From contig QHPP01000251.1 of assembly GCA_003219125.1 (NCBI GenBank), forward strand, positions 1 to 42,486: 42,486 bases of DNA, given 5' to 3'. This DNA is from Verrucomicrobiota bacterium (lineage in GTDB: Bacteria > Verrucomicrobiota > Verrucomicrobiia > Chthoniobacterales > UBA10450). Positions 26,981-34,462 of the stretch are shown piece after piece (the stretch's first letter is position 1; the number at the start of each line of letters is the position of its first letter). The notes beneath the pieces were generated by a model. It worked only from the letters and a program-made list of their open reading frames with translations. It was not told where the DNA came from and ran no database searches. Both the position numbers and the translations under genes were made by a program.

Positions 26981-27002
26981 AAAAGAAAAAAGCGCCGCTT
27001 CT
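26981..27002 (-). terminator. Possible rho-independent terminator after the aminotransferase gene
   Basis: On the minus strand AGAAGC-GGC-GCTTTT (six pairs, one G-U) is followed by TTCTTTT. It starts 6 bp after the stop codon. Short but well placed. Confidence 0.4.
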
Positions 27003-27007
27003 TGTTT

Positions 27008-28138
27008 TCAGGCCAAGGCCTGACGGAAGGCAGATAGGAATGCTTCCATCTCGCTCTTTTTGCCGATAGTCAGGCGCATGTGATTTGGCAATGCCGGAAA
27101 TAATCTGCCTACCTGCACATTCCGTTCTTTTAATGCTTTGATCAGCGGCAGGACCGGGCGTTTTACATCAATCATGACAAAATTCGCCTGCGAAGGGATG
27201 TATTTGAAATCCATCGCGTCGAGCTGAGTGGTTACAAACGTCCTGGTTTCCTGATTCAGGCGCCGACCATTTGTGACTTGGTCGGGGTCGTTCAAACTCG
27301 CACCCGCTGCTGCTACTGCCATAATATTGACGCTATCCCAGCTTTGATGAGAACGCAGTTGCGCAATGGTCTCCGGCTGTGCCACGGCATAGCCACAACG
27401 CAATCCCGCCATGCCGTAAATTTTTGAAAAAGTGCGTGCGACAATAAGATTCGGGTGATCCTTGATCAAAGGAATGACGCTTTCGTAGTTGGGACTATCG
27501 GCGTAGTGGAAGTAAGCTTCATCCACTAGAATCAACGTTTGCGGCGAGATTTTGGAGATGAAGTCGGCTAGTTCGTTCTTTGGCGTGATGCTGGCGGTTG
27601 GATTATTCGGGTTACAGATGTAAACAACACCGGCGTTTGCAACCGTGCTCATCTGGGCAAGGTCGTGCGCGAAGGTATTGGTGAGAGGAACCTTAACGAC
27701 TTCCGCTCCATTGACGGTGGCATGATGGAGAATGGCCTCGAAAGTTGGATCGCCCGCGACCAATTTACCGCGCTGCGCTCCCGTAAAAGTTTCCGCGCAC
27801 AGCTTCAGAATCTCGCCCGATCCATCTCCTAACAGGATTTGGTTCGGGTTAACACTGTTTAGTTTTGCCAGTTTTTCGCTCAAGAGATCGGCCGGTTCGT
27901 CTGGGTAACGACAAGCCAGGTTGAACGCGTCCGTCATTGCCTTGAGGGCGTGTGAGGAAGGGCCATAAGGATTTTCGTTCGAGCTCAAACGCACTATTCT
28001 CGTTAGCGATGGCGCGGGTGGATCTTTCATCCGCGGAACCGTTTTTGCCAAAGCAAGCGCGGGCTTAACCGCCGCGCAGGCCGCTCCCGCGCTTAACAGC
28101 TGCGCAAACTTACGTCGAGAAATCGAGATGCTATTCAT
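27008..28138 (-). CDS. HisC-like aminotransferase with a Tat signal peptide
   Basis: A 376-residue fold-type I PLP aminotransferase. The N-terminus MNSISISRRKFAQLLSAGAA has the twin-arginine SRRKF motif (7-11), a hydrophobic stretch and an Ala-rich cleavage region near residue 31. The mature part has LSSNENPYGPS (51-61), CNPNNPT (175-181), DEAYFHY (206-212) and the PLP lysine K239 in ARTFSKIYGMAGLRCGYA. These match histidinol-phosphate/aromatic aminotransferases of subgroup I-beta. Export of a PLP enzyme to the periplasm is unusual; TatA is encoded in this window. The real substrate is unknown, and there is no his gene nearby. ATG start. Confidence 0.9.
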   Translation of the reverse strand: MNSISISRRKFAQLLSAGAACAAVKPALALAKTVPRMKDPPAPSLTRIVRLSSNENPYGPSSHALKAMTDAFNLACRYPDEPADLLSEKLAKLNSVNPNQILLGDGSGEILKLCAETFTGAQRGKLVAGDPTFEAILHHATVNGAEVVKVPLTNTFAHDLAQMSTVANAGVVYICNPNNPTASITPKNELADFISKISPQTLILVDEAYFHYADSPNYESVIPLIKDHPNLIVARTFSKIYGMAGLRCGYAVAQPETIAQLRSHQSWDSVNIMAVAAAGASLNDPDQVTNGRRLNQETRTFVTTQLDAMDFKYIPSQANFVMIDVKRPVLPLIKALKERNVQVGRLFPALPNHMRLTIGKKSEMEAFLSAFRQALA

Positions 28139-28196
28139 ATATAACCTCCGTCTGGTGGTGATACGGCGATCCCCGGCAAATTGCGAGACGGAAAAT

Positions 28197-28331
28197 TGGG
28201 GAGTGCAGGCTGCCAGCCTGCTCTTTTCGGCCGCTGGTCGAACAGATTCTGCAAAATTCGATCTGTTTAGGCCAACCTATTGTCGTCGGCCAAACTGCCG
28301 GCGACTGCAGGCTAGCAGCCTGCGCTCCCCA
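28197..28331. repeat. 135-bp element with inverted, hairpin-containing ends
   Basis: TGGGGAGTGCAGGCTGCCAG (then CCTGC) on the left is the reverse complement of the right end, with two differences; each end is also a hairpin (GCAGGCT-GCC-AGCCTGC and GCAGGCT-AGC-AGCCTGC). Inside are AACAGAT...ATCTGTT and GTCGTCGGC-CAAACT-GCCGGCGAC. The right ~92 nt are homologous to 22845-22936. It lies between the response regulator and the aminotransferase gene. Confidence 0.8.
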
Positions 28332-28364
28332 GAATCTAGCGTGCAGCGAACGCGCCGCTACCAC

Positions 28365-28799
28365 TCAGGGCGTCGCTTTTGGCTCCGTCGAGTCTGTCGC
28401 CTGCAGAGGCGTCGCATCAAGGACTACTGCAGGCGGATCCTTTTGCTTTTTAGGCTGCATCGCAGCGGTAAGGGCGGCGTCGAGCATCGGTAGAGCGACT
28501 GGTTTGGAGAGGATGGCGGTTGCACCCGATGCCTCGGGTTCAACCGGGGCAGTCCAGCCAGAAATTAAAATTACCCGCGCCTGGGGGTCCTTCGCCAGAA
28601 TGTAACGGCAGGCGGTGATACCATTTAGTTTTGGCATCCGGTAATCCATTAGCACCACATCCGGACGGTGCCGATCGTATGCCTGAATGGCTTCCATGCC
28701 CGTGCTCACGACTTCGACGACTTGGTGGTGACAAAGACCGACCATTTCCGCTAGGGATGTCCCTACGCTCTTTTGATCGTCGGCGATCAAGACACGCAT
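28365..28799 (-). CDS. Single-domain response regulator
   Basis: A 144-residue CheY-like receiver. The acidic pair is D7/D8 (LIADDQ), the phospho-acceptor is Asp52 (DVVLMDYRMP), the switch Ser80 (VILISGW) and Lys99 (ILSKPV) are present. After residue ~115 there is a short Pro/Thr-rich tail and no output domain, so it should act by protein contact or as a phosphorelay intermediate. No histidine kinase gene is adjacent; the partner must be elsewhere. ATG start; no obvious Shine-Dalgarno. Confidence 0.92.
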   Translation of the reverse strand: MRVLIADDQKSVGTSLAEMVGLCHHQVVEVVSTGMEAIQAYDRHRPDVVLMDYRMPKLNGITACRYILAKDPQARVILISGWTAPVEPEASGATAILSKPVALPMLDAALTAAMQPKKQKDPPAVVLDATPLQATDSTEPKATP

Positions 28800-28906
28800 G
28801 AGCTTTCAGGCAGAAATTTTCATGCCAGCGGCGGAAAATAACAATAAATTCTGGAATTTGGCTCGAAAAAGTGAAGGCCTTTTAAAGATCCAAAGTGACT
28901 TCCCTT

Positions 28907-29110
28907 CTACGGAGCACTGGCCGAAGGCGCTGGCGTACTATTCTGGCGCGGCTTCGCCTCCGGTTGTTTCCTGAGCGATTGCTTTAATCGGGGCTGCGCA
29001 GCGGACGAGATCGGATGGTTATGCCGATATTCCTTCACTGCCAGGCCAACCAGAATCGCGAGCATCACGAAACAGATGACGCGTTTCTCTTCCTTGGTGA
29101 GGACGAACAT
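28907..29110 (-). CDS. Small single-span membrane protein
   Basis: A 67-residue protein starting MFVLTKEEKRVICFVMLAIL. Residues ~1-10 are charged, ~11-26 form a transmembrane helix, and the rest is a Pro/Lys/Gln-rich tail. The start ATG overlaps the stop of the upstream KTSC gene (TGATG), so translation is probably coupled. The opening resembles N-termini of ComEA-like proteins in related bacteria as I recall, but there is no helix-hairpin-helix, so this is weak. Function unknown. Confidence 0.6.
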   Translation of the reverse strand: MFVLTKEEKRVICFVMLAILVGLAVKEYRHNHPISSAAQPRLKQSLRKQPEAKPRQNSTPAPSASAP

Positions 29111-29421
29111 CAACTTCGTCGCGGTTTTACATGTACCGACGGAAAATGCCCGCGCACGTTCGTATCGTAGAATTGGGCCTTGGATGCAGCGCTGAGAAAG
29201 TCGCGGTAAATTTGCGGTGGCACGTTCCTGTAACGATAAACGGCGCCGCTGACAAACTCCACTTCGAGCGCGTGAAGTCGTTTGCTGTAGCCGACGGCTG
29301 CCAGAGCGTGAGAATGCACCGGCTGGCGGACAATGCGCGAAGAAATTTGCTGCTGTTCCGCGGCCGACGCGCCACTCAGACTGAGAAGTGCGATAACAAC
29401 AAGACTAGCGCTGCGCTGCAC
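29110..29421 (-). CDS. Secreted KTSC-domain protein
   Basis: A 103-residue protein with GTG start and a signal peptide (residues ~1-21, ending GASAAEQ). The mature part is a KTSC domain: VGYSKRLHALEVEFVSGAVYRYRNVPPQIYRDFLSAASKAQFYDTNVRGHF, the pattern also found appended to lysyl-tRNA synthetases and phage proteins. Its role is unknown; binding of RNA/DNA or peptide is speculated for the family. Export of a KTSC domain is unusual. It lies 8 bp after the dienelactone hydrolase gene and overlaps the next gene by 1 nt. Confidence 0.8.
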   Translation of the reverse strand: MQRSASLVVIALLSLSGASAAEQQQISSRIVRQPVHSHALAAVGYSKRLHALEVEFVSGAVYRYRNVPPQIYRDFLSAASKAQFYDTNVRGHFPSVHVKPRRS

Positions 29422-29429
29422 GGCGTTTC

Positions 29430-30206
29430 TCAGGGCAATTGTTTAAGTAGCGTCTTCCAACGAGCCCAGGCTTCATCGCGCGCGCGCCGATTCCCCTCAT
29501 CGGCATTGGGCTTCTCGCCTTCCCGCATGAATCCATGACCGGCGCCGCCGTAAACCACCGGCTCGTATTTTTTTCCGGCACGTCTCATCAATTCCTGAGC
29601 CGTCGGAATTGTCACGTTGACGCGCTCATCATTCCCTGCGTAAAAGCCGTAAACGGGACAGGCAATGTTTGCGACTTTTGTTTCCTCGTCCGGCGCGGCT
29701 CCATAGAACGAGTAGGCCGCTTTCAATTTCGGATTCATGTTGGCGTATTGGAAGACCCAGCCGCCTCCCCAGCAAAATCCGCATACCGCCAGAGTGCTGT
29801 TGCCAGCGGGAATTTTCAGCGCGTAATCTGACGTAGCATCGAGATCCGCTTTAATCTGCGGTTCTGGTAAAGCCGAGATCGCTTTCCGCGCTCCATCGAC
29901 ATCAATAAAGGTTTGGCCGCTGAGCAGGTCGGGCGCGATCGCAATGACCCCGTTCTCTGCCAGCTGATCGCATAAGCCGCGCACCCAATCACTCAATCCG
30001 AAAATTTCGTGAATCACCAGCACGACCGGCGCTTTATCCTTGCGCTCTGGATAAACAACGAACGCCTTGATTGTGCGATCGCCCGATTTGATTTCAACCC
30101 ACTCCGCATGCCGCGGCGAATTGTTGAGTCGCGCCTTCGCCCAATCCTGCGCGAGAAGCGATTGCGCCGCGAAGATCAGTCCGAGCGCCAAGATGCCGCG
30201 TTTCAT
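29430..30206 (-). CDS. Exported dienelactone hydrolase family protein
   Basis: A 258-residue alpha/beta hydrolase from MKRGILALGLIFAAQSLLAQD; the frame runs 19 residues upstream, but the internal ATG starts a clean signal peptide (1-20). The DLH fingerprint is present: E67 (IHEIFGL), nucleophile Cys145 in VCGFCWGGGW, Asp193 (FYAGNDERV) and His224 (GGAGHGFMRE). Members cleave dienelactones or related lactones/esters; periplasmic forms have varied substrates. It lies 19 bp after the DoxX gene and 8 bp before the KTSC gene, forming one operon. Confidence 0.9.
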   Translation of the reverse strand: MKRGILALGLIFAAQSLLAQDWAKARLNNSPRHAEWVEIKSGDRTIKAFVVYPERKDKAPVVLVIHEIFGLSDWVRGLCDQLAENGVIAIAPDLLSGQTFIDVDGARKAISALPEPQIKADLDATSDYALKIPAGNSTLAVCGFCWGGGWVFQYANMNPKLKAAYSFYGAAPDEETKVANIACPVYGFYAGNDERVNVTIPTAQELMRRAGKKYEPVVYGGAGHGFMREGEKPNADEGNRRARDEAWARWKTLLKQLP

Positions 30207-30225
30207 CGAAATGAAGATGTCGATC

Positions 30226-30633
30226 TTACAATGTCGTGGCGGTCGCCTTCCGACCACGGCCAATCATTGCGTCAATGCTCCAGCTGCCGGGGCCGCGCAG
30301 AAAAATGTAGAAAAAGACAAAGCAGTAAACCACAGCAAGCTCACCTTTGTTCACATAAGGAATCAGGCCCTTTGGCGCGTGCATCATAAAAAATGCCGCC
30401 GCCATTTCACCGGAGGCCACGAACGCCGCAATTCTCGTCAACAAACCAAACGCGACAAGAAATCCGCAGATGATCTCGATCCAGCCACCTACCAGCATTA
30501 GGGGCGGGAGTGCCTCGGTCTTGCCAGCGAAGGTGCCGAATATCTTGTCGAGACCGTGACAAGCAAACATCAGCCCGACAATGAAGCGCATGATGGAATA
30601 AAACGGATCCGCAAATCGAGTGAGAGCGTTCAT
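30226..30633 (-). CDS. DoxX family membrane protein
   Basis: A 135-residue four-helix membrane protein starting MNALTRFADPFYSIMRFIVGLMF. It has the DoxX pattern: RFIVGLMFACHGLDKIFG in helix 1, GGWIEIICGFLVAFGLLTRIAAF in helices 2-3, and a C-terminal helix YCFVFFYIFLRGPGSWSID. DoxX proteins are small quinone-interacting or redox-linked membrane subunits (e.g. with thiosulfate oxidation or oxidative-stress complexes). It is the first gene of the minus-strand operon with the hydrolase. Twelve in-frame upstream residues are less likely to be translated. Confidence 0.88.
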   Translation of the reverse strand: MNALTRFADPFYSIMRFIVGLMFACHGLDKIFGTFAGKTEALPPLMLVGGWIEIICGFLVAFGLLTRIAAFVASGEMAAAFFMMHAPKGLIPYVNKGELAVVYCFVFFYIFLRGPGSWSIDAMIGRGRKATATTL

Positions 30634-30862
30634 GGGGCGAGGCTGCGCTTTTCCTCCGCACCCTGTCAAGCATCTCCTATTTCCCGCTCTTATTCCTATT
30701 CATGATCCTAAATCATTATCATGTTGTAGCCGCAGTCGCCGGCCGAGGCTCTCATTTCGCTGGTTTAGCCCCAAAACCCGAAGCCTGCTTCGAGCGCCCG
30801 AATTTCCTTCGTCGTTCGCGCCCGTCCTTACTAGGATGCGGTGGCCGAACTTTTACTGCGGT

Positions 30863-31558
30863 ATGCCAGTCTCTCTCACTCCGTCGGAAATTAAGTCACT
30901 GATCGCTGAATCGCCTTCACGATTCGATCTTTGGCTACGTGTTCTCCGAACGAGACCACTGGAATGCGCTGCTGAGATCGGTGTTTGGAAGGGAGACTTC
31001 GCTAAGGTAATCCTGTCTAACTTTAGCAATCTGACCAAGTACTATATGATCGATCCGTGGGCTCATTTACCGGATTGGAACAAACCCTTCAATGTAGACG
31101 ATCACGCCTTTGAAGATGTTTATGCTGAGGCGCTGCTTAAGACAGACTTTGCCGCCAGCCGACGAATAATCCTGAGGGGCCGAACGAGCGCAGTCATTGA
31201 TGAGATACCAGATAAGTCACTCGACTTCGCCTACATCGATGGAGATCATACGCTTCGGGGAATTACCATGGACCTCATACAGGTGCTTCCGAAGATAAAG
31301 GACGGCGGCGTCATTGGCGGCGACGACTTTGTCAACAAGCCATGGCAGCATGGCCCTGCTTATGAACCAACGCTGGTCTGTCCTTTTGCAGTGTATTTCG
31401 CGGAGGCAATGCGGCTTCCATGTGTGGCGCTACCCCACAAACAATTTCTGATCCAAAGAGCGGCAAATGCCGAGTTCTCTTTCGTCGATCTAGCGGGAAC
31501 GTATTCAGATCTGTCTTTGAAGAAACTCTCGCGGGGTTCGGTGGGCAAGAGTGTTTGA
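30863..31558 (+). CDS. Class I SAM methyltransferase (Methyltransf_24/TylF-like)
   Basis: A 231-residue protein from MPVSLTPSEIKSL; the frame is open upstream to 30620, but that part reads as non-coding. Motif I is CAAEIGVWKGDFAKVI, the acidic DGDH pair is FAYIDGDHTLRG, and VIGGDDFV follows. These match the Methyltransf_24/class-I family that includes macrocin O-methyltransferase-like enzymes, often acting on glycans or secondary metabolites. It is isolated: the DoxX operon is divergent, and a 437-bp repeat-bearing gap follows. Base usage is a little more AT-rich than its neighbours, which may hint at transfer. Confidence 0.72.
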   Translation: MPVSLTPSEIKSLIAESPSRFDLWLRVLRTRPLECAAEIGVWKGDFAKVILSNFSNLTKYYMIDPWAHLPDWNKPFNVDDHAFEDVYAEALLKTDFAASRRIILRGRTSAVIDEIPDKSLDFAYIDGDHTLRGITMDLIQVLPKIKDGGVIGGDDFVNKPWQHGPAYEPTLVCPFAVYFAEAMRLPCVALPHKQFLIQRAANAEFSFVDLAGTYSDLSLKKLSRGSVGKSV

Positions 31559-31995
31559 CACCATTTTGCCGGGGTCTACCTAACAATCAGTTCAAGGGGT
31601 GCTGTCCTCTAATTTCCGATTTATGTGTACGCGATCATTACCTTGCGTCAGAGCAAAAGCGGCACGTCAACGAGTGAGACATTGAAAACTTGACGGCTTT
31701 AAGCCGTCAAGTTTTATCTGAACGCAAAAAGTCCCCCAGGCTCGAAGTTGACGAGAGTAGGATCGACCAGCCGGTCGGCCGGTGAGACGACGGCTTTAAG
31801 CCGTCGAGTTTTATCCTAGCCGAAATTCCGTCGGTTCTTCAATGGTCCGCATTGCTAAGGCGTGTGCGAACAGTTCGGACAACGCGGCCGTTCGCGATTA
31901 GTGACAGCAGCGAAGGAGCAGGCCTCTTACGGAGCGTGTCGAAGCTTCCTGATTGTTGACATGGGCGGCCTTTGTCGCGGACGATGAACAGGATG
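31559..31995. other. Gap with paired palindromes
   Basis: No gene was recognised in 437 bp. The middle carries the two GACGGCTTTAAGCCGTC palindromes listed separately; the fabG upstream part holds no clear promoter. Confidence 0.45.
31685..31806. repeat. Two GACGGCTTTAAGCCGTC palindromes 72 bp apart
   Basis: The first (31685-31715) is a perfect 31-nt palindrome with 15-bp arms and a single central T. The second (31788-31806) has the same core with 9-bp arms (CGACGGCTT-T-AAGCCGTCG). Both are followed by a GAGTTTTATC or AAGTTTTATC tail. The 31685 copy has terminator-like symmetry in both directions. A smaller CGACC-AGCC-GGTCG hairpin lies between them. Confidence 0.8.
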
Positions 31996-32739
31996 ATGAG
32001 GTTCGAAAATCAGGTCGCGATAGTCACCGGGGCGGGGCGGGGGATAGGACGGGCGATTGCGCTGCGGCTGGCGAGTGAAGGCGCACAAGTGGCTAGCGTG
32101 AGTCGCACCGAAGCCAATGCGCAGAAAACGGCGAACGAAATTAATGCTTCGCGTGCAGATGCGGCGAAAGCTTACGCGGTGGATGTTTCTAATCACGCTG
32201 GAGTGCAGAAAATCGGCGAGCAGATTCTGAACGATTTCGGGCGCGCAGATATTCTGGTCAACAATGCTGGCGTGACCCGCGATACGCTCAGCATGCGGAT
32301 GTCGCCGGAAGATTGGGATTTTGTGTTGAATACGAATTTGAAAGGCGCGTTCAATTTCGTAAAGGCGGTGCAGCGCGCCATGGTCAAGCAACGGAGCGGG
32401 CGCATCATCAACATCAGCTCAGTTATCGGGATCATCGGCAATGCGGGACAGACGAATTACGCCGCGAGCAAGGCCGGCCTAATCGGTTTCACCAAATCGC
32501 TCGCCAAAGAACTGGCCAGCCGCAGTATTACAGTGAACGCAATCGCGCCGGGATACGTCGCAACCGACATGACGAATGCACTCTCTAACGAGATTCAGAA
32601 AGGGATTCAAGATAAGATCCCGTTGAAGCGAGTAGGTGCGCCGGAAGAAATCGCGGCAGCGGTGGCATTTCTCGCGTCGGCCGAGGCGAGTTATATCACC
32701 GGTCAGGTTCTCTGCGTGGATGGCGGGATTGTGATGTGA
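31996..32739 (+). CDS. fabG: 3-oxoacyl-[ACP] reductase FabG
   Basis: A 247-residue classical SDR from MRFENQVAIVTGAGRGIGRA; ATGs 3 and 12 nt upstream are alternatives. The TGAGRGIG cofactor motif (11-18), NNAG (89-92), Ser142, Tyr155 and Lys159 (NYAASKAG) and IAPGYVATDMT match FabG, which reduces 3-oxoacyl-ACP with NADPH. Length is typical. No other core fatty-acid gene (fabD, fabF, acpP) is adjacent; instead it faces a convergent set with two hotdog dehydratases and an acyltransferase, which suggests a dedicated acyl pathway (ApeQ-like role) rather than housekeeping. Confidence 0.92.
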   Translation: MRFENQVAIVTGAGRGIGRAIALRLASEGAQVASVSRTEANAQKTANEINASRADAAKAYAVDVSNHAGVQKIGEQILNDFGRADILVNNAGVTRDTLSMRMSPEDWDFVLNTNLKGAFNFVKAVQRAMVKQRSGRIINISSVIGIIGNAGQTNYAASKAGLIGFTKSLAKELASRSITVNAIAPGYVATDMTNALSNEIQKGIQDKIPLKRVGAPEEIAAAVAFLASAEASYITGQVLCVDGGIVM

Positions 32740-32776
32740 GATTGTAGACTATCGCCTGGTTAATTGCAGAAACCTG

Positions 32777-32796
32777 GCAAGCGGGAGCGCTTGCCC
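32777..32796. repeat. GGCAAGCG hairpin between converging genes
   Basis: GGCAAGCG-GGAG-CGCTTGCC followed by CTACAATT, an 8-bp perfect stem. A near copy (GGCAAGC...GCTTGCC, CTACAATT) forms the right half of the element at 38338-38403. Placed between two convergent stop codons it could also serve as a bidirectional terminator. Confidence 0.6.
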
Positions 32797-32802
32797 TACA
32801 AT

Positions 32803-33246
32803 TCACAACTGCGGGCGCAGCATGATGGTGACGCGTCCCTCCGCCACGGGGGTGCCACTCGCTGAGAGCGCGCATTGATAAATGGTATTGCCGGAATCTC
32901 CGAACAAGTGTTGGGCGCGCACCTCCAGCGGCGAAGCGAGATCATCGAGGCGGAGGACATGCAAATGCGCATCTCGCAGTGCAGCCAAATAACATGGCGG
33001 TGCAGTCGCGCCGGCCGCGCGCGCGCGTAATCCGCCATGAATGGCGGCGGCCTGTGCCCCGTACTCAAAAGCGTGTAAGGCAGAGAGTCGCCCGTCACGT
33101 CGGAGCGGATTTGCCTCATCTCGGTGCGTATTAGTGACGCAAACAATGGATTCGTCATTCCAATCGAGCACGTTATCCAACAGACACATCGAACCGGCGT
33201 GCGGAATGAGGGTGCGGATTTCGGCTTTGTTTATGGGCGTGTTCAT
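32803..33246 (-). CDS. ApeP-like hotdog 3-hydroxyacyl-ACP dehydratase
   Basis: A 147-residue single hotdog domain. LIPHAGSMCLLDNVLDWNDESIV (from residue 13) is the signature of the ApeP/FabA-related dehydratases of aryl polyene clusters, with His16 as probable catalytic residue, followed by LSALHAFEYGAQAAAIHGGL, the central helix. It should dehydrate a 3-hydroxyacyl thioester during polyene or acyl chain building. It is the last gene of the minus-strand set. ATG start at MNTPINKAEIRTL. Confidence 0.82.
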   Translation of the reverse strand: MNTPINKAEIRTLIPHAGSMCLLDNVLDWNDESIVCVTNTHRDEANPLRRDGRLSALHAFEYGAQAAAIHGGLRARAAGATAPPCYLAALRDAHLHVLRLDDLASPLEVRAQHLFGDSGNTIYQCALSASGTPVAEGRVTIMLRPQL

Positions 33247-33284
33247 TCAGGTGCGCGACCAAGGGTGGCTCATTATTGGATGAC

Positions 33285-33357
33285 GTCTGACACAGACGCC
33301 CTGCAAATCTGCAATTATTTTGGCCAACAACAATTGTAGGCGTTTCGGTGAAACGCC
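33285..33357. repeat. Inside-out variant of the two-hairpin element
   Basis: CGTCTG-ACA-CAGACG, then CCCTGCAA, a spacer, CAATTGTAG and the hairpin GGCGTTTC-GGT-GAAACGCC (33339-33357). The parts are those of 3648-3710 but in swapped order, as if the junction of two adjacent copies was kept. It lies between the ApeP-like and acyltransferase genes. Confidence 0.65.
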
Positions 33358-33389
33358 ATTTTTTGTAAACCCCGTCCGGACGGCAGCCG

Positions 33390-34304
33390 TTAATCCCAAA
33401 ACGGATAAAAATTAAACCAATTGTAAGGCGCAAGCCGGGCGTAATGCTCGAGACGATCAACATAACGTTGCGTCCAATGGTGGATGTCTTCGGCGCGGCG
33501 GTCGCGATTCAGGATTATTTCCTCGGCGAATCGCTCGAAATAAATTTCGTAGTGGTTGCCTCCATGATAGAGGCCAAAAAACAGGATGACGGGACAATGC
33601 ATCATGGCGGCGATGAGAATGGCGCCGATCGGAAAGGTTGCCGGTGCGCCGAGGAATTGACATTGCGCAGTTTTGCCGTCGCTCGTCGGCCGATCGCCTA
33701 ACGTTCCAACAAGAAAGCCGGTATCCAGGCTTTCTTTTACTTTTAGCAATGTATCCAGGCGATCCGGAACGATGACGGTGCTGGCAATCTCCGGGTTAAG
33801 TGCATCAAGAAAGCGGGTGATGTTTTCATTATGGAAAACGTCCATCAGGACCTTGAGCGGAAATTCCGCGCGCGTTACGCCTAGCGCGCGCAATACTTCA
33901 AAGCTGCCCAAATGCGAACCCAAAAGAATGCAACCCTGGCCGCTTTCGACCTGCTGATGAAGTATTTCGCGCTGATGAAATTTTATCTCGAAGCGCTCGA
34001 ATTCACCGGTAAGCAAATAGACTCGGTCGAGAATGGTCGCGGCGAAGCAATGAAAATGGCGAAACACATGCCACCAGTGGGCCGGACGGCCGCGGACGCG
34101 CTTTAGATATTGATAGGACACTCGCCGGGCAGTGTGCGCGCTGAAAACGAAGTAGAGTGCAGTTGGATATAGTAAGAGCCTTGCCGCCCAGCGTCCGACG
34201 GCGGTGGCGGTCCAATGAATCAACCGTAGCATGACGGGAGTGCCGCGCTCGGGCAGATCTGTCCAACGTCGGGCGTGCAGAGTTTTTTCCGCCGTTAGGG
34301 TCAC
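33390..34304 (-). CDS. LpxL/HtrB-like lysophospholipid acyltransferase
   Basis: A 304-residue membrane acyltransferase of the LpxL superfamily. The catalytic HX4E motif is HLGSFE in ILLGSHLGSFEVLRALG. GTLGDRPTSDG and FPIGAILIAAMMHCPVILFF further match the family. A single N-terminal helix (about 36-54) anchors it. The GTG start is preferred because the N-terminal HARRWTDLPERGTPVMLRLI block is conserved in acyltransferases of aryl polyene-type clusters; an ATG at residue 25 is the alternative. It would transfer an acyl or polyene chain to a lipid or glycan headgroup. It sits between two dehydratases in the same orientation. Confidence 0.82.
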   Translation of the reverse strand: MTLTAEKTLHARRWTDLPERGTPVMLRLIHWTATAVGRWAARLLLYPTALYFVFSAHTARRVSYQYLKRVRGRPAHWWHVFRHFHCFAATILDRVYLLTGEFERFEIKFHQREILHQQVESGQGCILLGSHLGSFEVLRALGVTRAEFPLKVLMDVFHNENITRFLDALNPEIASTVIVPDRLDTLLKVKESLDTGFLVGTLGDRPTSDGKTAQCQFLGAPATFPIGAILIAAMMHCPVILFFGLYHGGNHYEIYFERFAEEIILNRDRRAEDIHHWTQRYVDRLEHYARLAPYNWFNFYPFWD

Positions 34305-34320
34305 ACCTCATCATTACATG

Positions 34321-34442
34321 GAGAGGCGAGCTCGTGCGAGCCCCGGGATTCAACGGGCAAGATCCCCGTTGGTCCCTCCGCAGTAACGCCGCTCGACAAG
34401 CTGGAAGCATATCGGCCGAGTCAGGCTGGAAGCCTAACCTCC
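34321..34442. repeat. Hairpin block with copies of the 1597 and 4876 modules
   Basis: AACGGG-CAAGATC-CCCGTT (34352-34370) is a relative of 1597-1615. GACAAGCTGGAAGC...CGAGTCAGGCTGGAAGCCTAAC (34395-34442) is homologous to the right half of 4876-4984; in its hairpin both arms changed together (AGGCT-GGA-AGCCT here, AGCCA-GGA-TGGCT there). Confidence 0.7.
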
Positions 34443-34462
34443 AAGCGCGGCTGAACGCTCTT

